Positions 1 through 5,475 of a stretch of 6,789 bases of DNA are shown here, piece after piece. A model generated the notes under the pieces. The model had not been told where the DNA came from and ran no database searches. It worked only from the letters and a program-made list of their open reading frames with translations. This DNA comes from an uncultured Prevotellaceae bacterium. GTDB lineage: Bacteria; Bacteroidota; Bacteroidia; Bacteroidales; Bacteroidaceae. Position numbers and translations under genes: made by a program. Each line of letters opens with the position of its first letter. Position 1 is the first letter of the stretch. Where the stretch lies: NCBI GenBank assembly GCA_902477365.1, contig CABSGW010000143.1, positions 1 to 6,789 on the forward strand, given 5' to 3'.

Positions 1-1
1 A

Positions 2-376
2 TACATCGACGAATGTGGTGCAGCCAACTTCTTTGGTATCAAGAACAACACCTACATCACGCCAAAATCGTCCTCCATTCTTCCTTCGATCACCAACAAA
101 AGTCTGCAGCAAATTGCATTAGATTTAGGAATGAAAGTAGAATGCCGCCAGATTCCGGAAGACGAGTTAGACACGTTTGAGGAAGCCGGAGCATGTGGCA
201 CAGCTGCCGTGATCAGCCCCATCGCATGCATTGATGACCTTGAGAATAAAAAGAGTTACGTCATCAGTAAAGACGGGCAACCGGGACCGGTATGCACCAA
301 GTTGTACAACCACCTGCGTGCCATCCAAATGGGAGAAGAGGCTGACAAATACGGCTGGGTTACCGTACTCGACTAA
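2..376 (+). CDS. ilvE: Branched-chain amino acid aminotransferase, C-terminal part (5' truncated)
   Basis: This reading frame is open from the left edge and ends at TAA 374-376, giving about 124 residues of a protein whose N-terminal part lies outside the window. The visible part starts YIDECGAANFF, a conserved segment of class IV (fold type IV) PLP-dependent branched-chain aminotransferases. It continues with TYITPKSSSILPSIT, where the substrate and cofactor phosphate are held, and with the ACGTAAVISPI motif (about residues 63-73 of the fragment). The family transfers the amino group between leucine, isoleucine or valine and 2-oxoglutarate in the cytoplasm, the last step of branched-chain amino acid synthesis. 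The catalytic lysine is upstream and cannot be checked. The ATG at 131 is internal, because the conserved family sequence continues in frame upstream of it. A strong hairpin follows 20 bp after the stop, so this is probably the last gene of its transcript. Confidence 0.93.
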   Translation, partial: YIDECGAANFFGIKNNTYITPKSSSILPSITNKSLQQIALDLGMKVECRQIPEDELDTFEEAGACGTAAVISPIACIDDLENKKSYVISKDGQPGPVCTKLYNHLRAIQMGEEADKYGWVTVLD

Positions 377-396
377 CCCTCCATCCCACCAAACAG

Positions 397-440
397 AAAC
401 GTCCTGGGCATGTCGTTGTAACGACATGCCCAGGACGTTT
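397..440 (+). terminator. Long perfect hairpin after ilvE, probable terminator
   Basis: Arms at 397-416 and 421-440 are perfect 20-bp inverted repeats separated by four bases (TGTA). The stem is mixed in composition with a GC-rich core (CCTGGGCATG). The 3' arm ends in only TTT, followed by CTACG, so there is no proper U tract directly after it; a T-rich stretch does follow at 460-476. Its place between the ilvE stop and the trmB promoter fits a transcription end or an mRNA-stabilising 3' structure. The stem is symmetric, so it could also act on the other strand. The termination role is inferred from position and structure. Confidence 0.7.
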
Positions 441-474
441 CTACGTGAACACCGAAGGCTTTTCTTTATTTTTC

Positions 475-506
475 TTCGTCCAAATGCCAACATTTCCCTA
501 CCTTTG
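475..506 (+). promoter_or_regulatory. Bacteroidota-type promoter for trmB
   Basis: TACCTTTG at 499-506 fits the Bacteroides -7 consensus TAnnTTTG exactly. TTCG at 475-478 matches the TTTG -33 element in three of four bases with a 20-bp spacer, inside the known 19-21 bp range. Transcription would start near 513, leaving a leader of about 18 bases before the ATG at 531. It would drive the trmB-Dabb-mrp unit. No Shine-Dalgarno sequence is visible before the ATG, only an ACACACAC stretch and a T-run, which is common in this phylum. Confidence 0.65.
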
Positions 507-530
507 CAACACACACACGATTTTTTATCT

Positions 531-1310
531 ATGGGAAAAAACAAATTAGCTAAATTCGCTGATATGCGTACCTATCCGCATGTTTTTGAGTATCCTTTCG
601 CCGTACTTCAATCTGAAGGTTTCCCTATGAAGGGGTGCTGGAACAGCCAGTTCTTTCATAACGACAATCCGATTGTTCTCGAATTAGGTTGCGGCCGTGG
701 AGAGTACACCGTGGGATTAGGACAATTATTCCCTGAAAAAAATTTCATCGGCATAGATATCAAAGGGTCTCGCATGTGGGCCGGTGCTACCGAATCGTTG
801 GAAGCAGGCATGAAAAATGTCGCCTTCCTACGAACCAACATCGAACTGATTGACCACTTTTTTGCAGCAAACGAGGTGTCCGAAATATGGCTTACATTCA
901 GCGATCCGCAGATGAAAAAGGCCACCAAACGCCTCACATCAACCTTTTTCATGGAACGGTACCGTCATTTTTTGGTAAACAACGGATTGATTCACGTAAA
1001 AACGGACAGCAACTTTCTTTATACCTATACCAATTATATGATTAAGGAAAATGCGTTTCCGGTTGAATTTGCCACGACCGACCTCTATCACACCACACTT
1101 CCACAGCATCCTGACGAGGAGTTAAAACGCGTGTTGAGCATTCAGACTTATTACGAGCAACAATGGATAGACCGCGGGTTGAACATCCGATACATCAAAT
1201 TTCGCTTGCCGCAAGAAGGAACATTGCGTGAACCGGACATTGAAATAGAATTGGATGAATACAGAAGCTACAACCGTAGCAAACGAAGCGGACTGCAAAC
1301 CAGTAAATAA
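531..1310 (+). CDS. trmB: tRNA (guanine-N7-)-methyltransferase TrmB
   Basis: This 259-residue cytoplasmic enzyme uses S-adenosylmethionine to make m7G at position 46 in the variable loop of tRNAs. SAM motif I is ELGCGRGEYT (residues 51-60), followed by the acidic motif FIGIDIKGSRM (72-82). The family's catalytic-region motif, usually FPDPWPKKRH, appears here as FSDPQMKKATKR (123-134) with Asp125 kept. The C-terminal TxxE motif is present as Thr206 and Glu209. The protein is slightly longer than E. coli TrmB (239 residues), with an extra acidic then basic C-terminal tail. The frame is open back to 231, but the added 100 residues are unrelated to the family and run through the ilvE 3' end, the hairpin and the promoter. 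The ATG at 531, just after the promoter, is therefore the start. The next gene begins 18 bp after the stop, so the two are probably co-transcribed. Family assignment is firm; substrate position is inferred from the family. Confidence 0.93.
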   Translation: MGKNKLAKFADMRTYPHVFEYPFAVLQSEGFPMKGCWNSQFFHNDNPIVLELGCGRGEYTVGLGQLFPEKNFIGIDIKGSRMWAGATESLEAGMKNVAFLRTNIELIDHFFAANEVSEIWLTFSDPQMKKATKRLTSTFFMERYRHFLVNNGLIHVKTDSNFLYTYTNYMIKENAFPVEFATTDLYHTTLPQHPDEELKRVLSIQTYYEQQWIDRGLNIRYIKFRLPQEGTLREPDIEIELDEYRSYNRSKRSGLQTSK

Positions 1311-1328
1311 TCCTATAATATATACCTT

Positions 1329-1631
1329 ATGTTAAAACATGTCGTTATGTGGCGATTCGTTGATGGAGCAGCGGGTAAGTCACGCCATGAACACGCGCAA
1401 TGGATGAAAGAGCATCTGGAACAACTCACATCCGTCATACCAGAAATACGTTCACTCGAGGTTGGTGTAAATACCAATACGGGGGATATGGCTTATGATG
1501 CAGTTCTTATCTCCACCTTTGACGATGCCGAGGCCATGAAGCGATACAAGACTCATCCGGCCCATCAAACCATAAGTAATTATTGCAAACAGGTTCGCGA
1601 AAGCAGGACTGTTGTCGATTATGAAGTCTAA
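1329..1631 (+). CDS. Dabb family (stress-responsive alpha/beta barrel) protein
   Basis: This 100-residue protein has the hallmarks of a single Dabb domain. The N-terminal strand is MLKHVVMWRF (1-10) with the conserved His4, a helix holds MKEHLEQL, and the segment YKTHPAHQTISNYC (about 73-86) matches the family's Y..HPAH signature. It ends RTVVDYEV, the usual last strand. The length equals one domain, with no signal peptide. Dabb proteins are dimeric ferredoxin-like barrels. A few plant and actinobacterial relatives act as polyketide cyclases or respond to stress, but most bacterial members have no known function, so none is assigned here. The gene lies 18 bp after trmB and 25 bp before the mrp-like gene, with no promoter or terminator visible between them, which suggests one operon. 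The sequence shows no reason for a functional link to tRNA modification or Fe-S assembly. Confidence 0.87.
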   Translation: MLKHVVMWRFVDGAAGKSRHEHAQWMKEHLEQLTSVIPEIRSLEVGVNTNTGDMAYDAVLISTFDDAEAMKRYKTHPAHQTISNYCKQVRESRTVVDYEV

Positions 1632-1656
1632 CACCCCTTAATTCAAAAACATAACA

Positions 1657-2763
1657 ATGACGCTTTATCCTAAACTTATACTAGACGCACTGGCCACTGT
1701 GCGCTATCCCGGAACGGGTAAAAACCTGATTGAAGCCGAAATGGTTGAAGACGACCTGCGCATAGACGGTATGCAAGTTTCGTTTTCACTGCTATTTGAC
1801 AAACCTACCAACCCTTTCATGAAATCGGTAGTCAAAGCAGCCGAGGCTGCGATCAAGACCTATGTCTCTAATGATGTACAAGTAACCATCCACACAAAAA
1901 CCATCCAACAGCTTCCTCCCGAACCAGACAAACTGTTGCCACAGGTGAAAAACATCATCGCCGTATCCTCCGGCAAAGGTGGAGTAGGAAAATCTACCAT
2001 AGCAGCAAACCTTGCCGTATCCTTGGCTAGTATGGGTTATAATGTAGGTCTGCTGGACGCTGACATTTTCGGTCCATCGCAGCCCAAAATGTTTCATCTG
2101 GAAGACTTCCGTCCATTTGGCGAAGAAGTTGACGGACGCCAACTCATCATTCCGTCACTGAAATACGGTGTTAAAATGCTTTCTATCGGATTTTTCGTTA
2201 ATCCAGAAACTGCAACACTCTGGCGAGGGGCTATGGCATGCAATGCCTTGAAACAACTGATAGCCGACACCAGCTGGGGAGACCTTGACTATTTTATCAT
2301 AGACACCCCTCCGGGCACTAGCGACATTCACTTGACATTGCTCCAGACGCTTGCCATCACTGGTGCCGTTATTGTAAGTACACCTCAGAAAGTAGCATTG
2401 GCAGATGCCCGTAAAGGAATTGACATGTACTTGAATGACAAAGTGAATGTTCCCATCCTAGGATTGGTAGAGAACATGGCGTGGTTTACGCCTGCCGAAC
2501 TCCCTGAAAATAAGTACTATCTTTTTGGACGTGAAGGTGTCAAGGAGTTAGCCGAACAACTCAATGTTCCTTTGTTGGGACAAATCCCCATTGTACAAAG
2601 CATCTGCGAATGCGGGGACAGTGGCGAACCCATCGCCCTAGACGCAACATCTCCGATAGGAACTGCGTTCCACCAATTGGCTCAAAACATCGTGAACCAA
2701 ACCGAAGAGCGCAACCAGAGTTTACCTCCAACCCAGATTGTTGAGACTAACCATCGCTCATAG
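1657..2763 (+). CDS. mrp: Mrp/ApbC-type iron-sulfur cluster carrier ATPase
   Basis: This 368-residue protein has the two-part layout of bacterial Mrp/ApbC. A MIP18/DUF59-like domain occupies about residues 1-85, and a deviant-Walker P-loop ATPase domain about 97-345. The Walker A loop is GKGGVGKST (106-114), with the signature lysine of the MinD/Mrp/Nbp35 class. The A' motif is LLDADIFGPSQP (132-143) and Walker B is DTPPGTSD (216-223). The family binds and passes on Fe-S clusters to apo-proteins in the cytoplasm. The CxxC that holds a bridging cluster in E. coli Mrp (after VENM) is absent: residues 271-284 read VENMAWFTPAELPE. The nearest cysteine pair is Cys317-x-Cys319 in SICECGDSG. The tail from about 346 is hydrophilic and probably disordered. 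Older annotations call this family a chromosome-partitioning ATPase; the Fe-S role is better supported. It is the last gene of the trmB unit and is followed by a hairpin. Confidence 0.92.
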   Translation: MTLYPKLILDALATVRYPGTGKNLIEAEMVEDDLRIDGMQVSFSLLFDKPTNPFMKSVVKAAEAAIKTYVSNDVQVTIHTKTIQQLPPEPDKLLPQVKNIIAVSSGKGGVGKSTIAANLAVSLASMGYNVGLLDADIFGPSQPKMFHLEDFRPFGEEVDGRQLIIPSLKYGVKMLSIGFFVNPETATLWRGAMACNALKQLIADTSWGDLDYFIIDTPPGTSDIHLTLLQTLAITGAVIVSTPQKVALADARKGIDMYLNDKVNVPILGLVENMAWFTPAELPENKYYLFGREGVKELAEQLNVPLLGQIPIVQSICECGDSGEPIALDATSPIGTAFHQLAQNIVNQTEERNQSLPPTQIVETNHRS

Positions 2764-2783
2764 CCATCTTATAGCGCCATGCA

Positions 2784-2821
2784 ACAAATGAGCGGACCCT
2801 TTACAGAGTCCGCTCATTTGT
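2784..2821. terminator. Bidirectional hairpin terminator between convergent genes
   Basis: Arms at 2784-2797 and 2808-2821 are perfect 14-bp inverted repeats with a 10-base loop. C2799-G2806 and T2800-A2805 could pair inside the loop. The arms carry AAATG/CATTT ends, so transcripts from either strand end the stem in CATTTGT; on the plus strand CTTTC follows. It lies 20 bp after the mrp stop and 19 bp after the stop of the minus-strand gene, so it probably ends both transcripts. Confidence 0.78.
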
Positions 2822-2840
2822 CTTTCAACGTATTTCATTA

Positions 2841-3794
2841 TTATTTCTCCATCGTAAAGCTGCTCGAGCCAATCATATTACCATCGGCAAAAATATGAAT
2901 CCGGTAAGTACCTTTACTCAAAAACTCATTAATAGGTACGTAGATGGTCAGTCTTTGCTCTTCACCGGTATATTCTATGATTTTTGCTGCCGAATAGTCC
3001 AACGAACGGTTCTCATAGCTGAATGTTCCGCTCGGCGCTACCACGTCATTGGTCGGTTTCAATATACGTACATACAACGTCCGCTGCCCGGTCTGAGCCG
3101 TAATATTCTTGGTTACAGTAAAGTTTGCGACAAAACGAGTAACGTCTTTCACCTTCTTGGCCTGTTTGCCACGCTTATTCTGCGGTTGTACCGAAATGGC
3201 TGTCGCATCCAACTGAGAAGCAATCTCTACCTTCTCGGTCAACGTCTCCTTTTCACTGGTCAAGTTACTGATCTGCGAAGTAGCCTCTGTATAACGCGAT
3301 TTTATCTGTTGATTTTCATCGGCTAATGCTTGATTTACCCGATACAATGAATCAATCTCGCGTACATAACTACGCAAAACGGCCCGTACTGTTTCCAACT
3401 CTTTCTTCAAACGAATAATTTCAGCCGCATCGGTTGCCTTTACCTTTTTCAATTCGTCCAGCAACTCCTGATTACGGGCCTGCTCCACAGAAAGACGCTC
3501 CATCAACGAATCATCTTTGATAGACTTTTTCAACTCATCATACTGCAACGCAAACTGGGCATACTCGTTTTCCATCTCTTTCTTATCCAGTTCCGCCAAC
3601 TGCTGTAACTTCTCTTTTTCCAAGCGTTCTTCTTGCAGCTGTTGATAAAAGATACCGGCAAGTCCCAGCAATACCACTGCCACTGCAACGACTGCTATCC
3701 ATACATACTTACGTCCTTTGGGTACCGACGGTTTCACCGGACCTTCTGCCTGCTGTTGCGAACGTACTTCATTCATATTTTCTTGATCTTGCAT
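2841..3794 (-). CDS. Single-pass membrane coiled-coil protein of unknown function
   Basis: I do not recognise a named family for this 317-residue protein. Residues 1-29 are hydrophilic and end in basic residues (Lys26, Arg28, Lys29). One membrane segment follows at about 30-50 (YVWIAVVAVAVVLLGLAGIFY). The positive-inside rule puts the short N-terminus in the cytoplasm and the rest in the periplasm. Residues about 51-195 are rich in Glu, Lys, Gln and Leu with heptad-like spacing (for example LQQLAELDKKEMENEY and LLDELKKVKATDAAEI) and look like a long coiled coil. A basic linker (KRGKQAKKVK, 207-216) leads to a beta-rich C-terminal domain at about 217-317, rich in alternating hydrophobic residues and ending YRIHIFADGNMIGSSSFTMEK, possibly an immunoglobulin-like sandwich. 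This layout suggests an envelope scaffold or spacer. Automated annotation might call it SMC-like, but it has no ATPase motifs. It is transcribed alone, toward mrp, with its own -7 box at 3842-3849. The start at 3794 gives MQDQEN; Met7 is a possible alternative. Confidence 0.85.
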   Translation of the reverse strand: MQDQENMNEVRSQQQAEGPVKPSVPKGRKYVWIAVVAVAVVLLGLAGIFYQQLQEERLEKEKLQQLAELDKKEMENEYAQFALQYDELKKSIKDDSLMERLSVEQARNQELLDELKKVKATDAAEIIRLKKELETVRAVLRSYVREIDSLYRVNQALADENQQIKSRYTEATSQISNLTSEKETLTEKVEIASQLDATAISVQPQNKRGKQAKKVKDVTRFVANFTVTKNITAQTGQRTLYVRILKPTNDVVAPSGTFSYENRSLDYSAAKIIEYTGEEQRLTIYVPINEFLSKGTYRIHIFADGNMIGSSSFTMEK

Positions 3795-3841
3795 AAAAAG
3801 ATAATTATAAATCTGTTTAGCGTGAAATAATTGTTTGCAGA

Positions 3842-3849
3842 CAAAGTTA
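3842..3849 (-). promoter_or_regulatory. -7 promoter element for the coiled-coil membrane protein gene
   Basis: Read on the minus strand, 3849-3842 is TAACTTTG, an exact fit to the Bacteroides -7 consensus TAnnTTTG. The ATG at 3794 lies about 48 bases downstream, giving a leader of about 40 bases. No TTTG-like -33 element is evident 19-21 bp upstream, so the call rests on the -7 box and its position. Confidence 0.55.
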
Positions 3850-3936
3850 GGATATTTTTTTTGAGTGGCTCTTTTTTCGTCCTGAAAAAAAGTCTTTTAA
3901 GCCAAAAATCCCCCTTACGTATCCAACCATCCCTGT

Positions 3937-3948
3937 GCCTGATCAGGC
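3937..3948. promoter_or_regulatory. 12-bp perfect palindrome between divergent promoters
   Basis: GCCTGATCAGGC is its own reverse complement with no spacer. It sits near the middle of the intergenic region, about 88 bp from each -7 box. It could be a binding site for a dimeric regulator acting on the MATE and coiled-coil genes. A palindrome this long is expected about once or twice by chance in a window of this size, so the regulatory role is only a suggestion from position. Confidence 0.25.
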
Positions 3949-4036
3949 TATTTCTATTCTAGAACCAACTATAGAAACCATCCATCTGTCTATACTTTAC
4001 CCCATCTTTTCAGTAGGATTTTCAATATATAAAATG

Positions 4037-4044
4037 TAACTTTG
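4037..4044 (+). promoter_or_regulatory. -7 promoter element for the MATE transporter gene
   Basis: TAACTTTG fits the Bacteroides -7 consensus exactly and is the same sequence as the -7 box of the divergent gene. Transcription would start near 4051, leaving a leader of about 15 bases before the ATG at 4066. No convincing -33 element is seen at 4012-4018. Its position also argues against translation starting at the in-frame TTG at 4042, which lies inside this box. Confidence 0.6.
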
Positions 4045-4065
4045 TACCTTATTTGCTTTTACTCT

Positions 4066-5430
4066 ATGAAACAAGAACGTGATAGTATTGACTTTGGAAC
4101 GATGGATATATCCCATTTGTTCCGTAAAATGTTTATACCAACTTTATTAGGAATGGTCCTGACAGCTACCATTACCATTGCTGACGGCATTTTTGTAGGA
4201 AGAGGAGTTGGTAGCGATGCGTTGGCCTCCGTCAACATCGTGGCTCCTTTTTTCATGCTTGCTACGGGGATCGGTCTGATGTTTGGCATTGGTGTGTCTG
4301 TTGTTGCATCCATTCATTTGTCTCATAATAAAACGAAAGCGGCCAATATAAACGTTACCCAAGCCTTCACCGTTTCGGCCTTTTTCATGCTGATAGCTTC
4401 AGCACTTGTCATGCTGTTTAGCGAATCTGTCGCCCTATTGCTGGGAAGTTCCGAACGTTTACTTCCCTTGGTGCTTGAATATCTTCATTGGATTGTTCCT
4501 TTCTTAGTGTTCAATATGTTTCTTAGCATCGGGCTGTTTGTCATCCGATTAGACGGCTCTCCCAACTTTGCCATGTTATGCAGCGCCGTCCCTGCCGTAG
4601 TCAATGTTGTTTTAGACTATATACTCATCTTCCCCCTTGGGCTAGGCTTGTCTGGGGCAGCCATTGCGTCCAACTTGGCAACACTGTCCGGTAGCATCAT
4701 GATTCTGGTCTACATGACGAAGTATTCCAAAACGTTGCATTTCTACCGGCCCAAATTTACTCGTACCAGTCTGCGGCTTACGGCCCGTAATACCTGTTAT
4801 ATGGTCAAACTGGGCTTCTCGGCGTTCCTAAACGAGGCTGCTATTGCTTGCATGATGCTAGTTGGCAATTACGTATTTATGCACTATTTGAACGAAGACG
4901 GAGTAGCCGCTTTCAGCGTAGCCTGCTATTGTTTCCCGATTGTGTTCATGGTAAACAACGCCATAGCCCAATCCGTACAACCCATCATCAGCTATAACCA
5001 CGGTATTGGTAACACCAACCGCATTCGTTCGGCTTTCCACCTCTCTATCCGTACTGCATTGCTTTTCGGTTTGATAACCAACCTAGGCGTTGCCGGACTA
5101 TGCCCTCAATTAACGAGTTCATTCCTTGGAAATAGTGTACCCGCTTATCAAATAGCTGTAGAAGGTATCCCCTACTTCACTTGCGGATTCATCTTTTTTG
5201 CATTGAACATCGTCTGTATCGGTTATCTTCAAAGTTTGGAACGTTTTCGAAGTGCTACGGTTTTCACTCTGCTGCGCGGAGTGATTCTTATGATACTTTG
5301 TTTCTTCCTATTACCTTATCTATGGGGAGTCATCGGCATTTGGCTGGCTGTCCCGCTATCCGAGATGCTCACACTCCTTAGTATCGGTGTTTTTTTCCTG
5401 TTCAACAAGCGAGTAGTAAAATCCATTTAA
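4066..5430 (+). CDS. MATE family (DinF-like) multidrug/metabolite efflux transporter
   Basis: This 454-residue inner-membrane protein has the length and roughly 12 hydrophobic segments typical of MATE transporters. These use a Na+ or H+ gradient to export cationic drugs, dyes or metabolites. The first segment holds IADGIFVGRGVG (38-49), where Asp40 sits at the position of the functional acidic residue of DinF-type MATEs. NVVLDYILIF (180-189) supplies the second conserved acid, Asp184. The second half contains AQSVQPIISYNHG (301-313), the Q-P-x-x-SYN-G signature of the family. It resembles the DinF branch more than the NorM branch. The substrate cannot be told from sequence. The frame extends back to a TTG at 4042, but the ATG at 4066 gives a normal family N-terminus and lies downstream of the -7 box at 4037-4044, so it is preferred. 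A gene for a secreted hydrolase follows after 45 bp without a visible terminator. Confidence 0.92.
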   Translation: MKQERDSIDFGTMDISHLFRKMFIPTLLGMVLTATITIADGIFVGRGVGSDALASVNIVAPFFMLATGIGLMFGIGVSVVASIHLSHNKTKAANINVTQAFTVSAFFMLIASALVMLFSESVALLLGSSERLLPLVLEYLHWIVPFLVFNMFLSIGLFVIRLDGSPNFAMLCSAVPAVVNVVLDYILIFPLGLGLSGAAIASNLATLSGSIMILVYMTKYSKTLHFYRPKFTRTSLRLTARNTCYMVKLGFSAFLNEAAIACMMLVGNYVFMHYLNEDGVAAFSVACYCFPIVFMVNNAIAQSVQPIISYNHGIGNTNRIRSAFHLSIRTALLFGLITNLGVAGLCPQLTSSFLGNSVPAYQIAVEGIPYFTCGFIFFALNIVCIGYLQSLERFRSATVFTLLRGVILMILCFFLLPYLWGVIGIWLAVPLSEMLTLLSIGVFFLFNKRVVKSI

Positions 5431-5475
5431 GAAACGAGATTCCATCTAGTCACAGTTTTATAACCTCATAAATCA

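Noticed and set aside
231..530. 100-residue N-terminal extension in frame with trmB
   Set aside because: It overlaps the ilvE 3' end in another frame, crosses the hairpin and the promoter, and has no resemblance to TrmB; the family sequence starts at the ATG at 531.
167..544. Minus-strand frame of 125 codons opposite ilvE and the hairpin
   Set aside because: It is the complement of real ilvE coding sequence and the terminator hairpin, with no family features.
1792..2142. Minus-strand frame of 116 codons opposite mrp
   Set aside because: It lies fully inside the mrp ATPase gene, whose motifs are clear on the plus strand.
2895..3326. Plus-strand frame of 143 codons opposite the coiled-coil gene
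   Set aside because: It is Cys- and Arg-rich, with no promoter or family motif; the opposite strand has a complete gene with clear domain layout and a promoter.
3871..3892. A/T hairpin (TTTTTTC, five-base loop, GAAAAAA)
   Set aside because: It is only 7 bp, nearly all A-T, within a low-complexity A/T-rich spacer; likely chance and not placed to end either gene.
4042..4065. TTG start giving the MATE protein eight more residues
   Set aside because: The TTG lies inside the -7 box TAACTTTG, upstream of the expected transcription start; the ATG at 4066 gives a normal family N-terminus.
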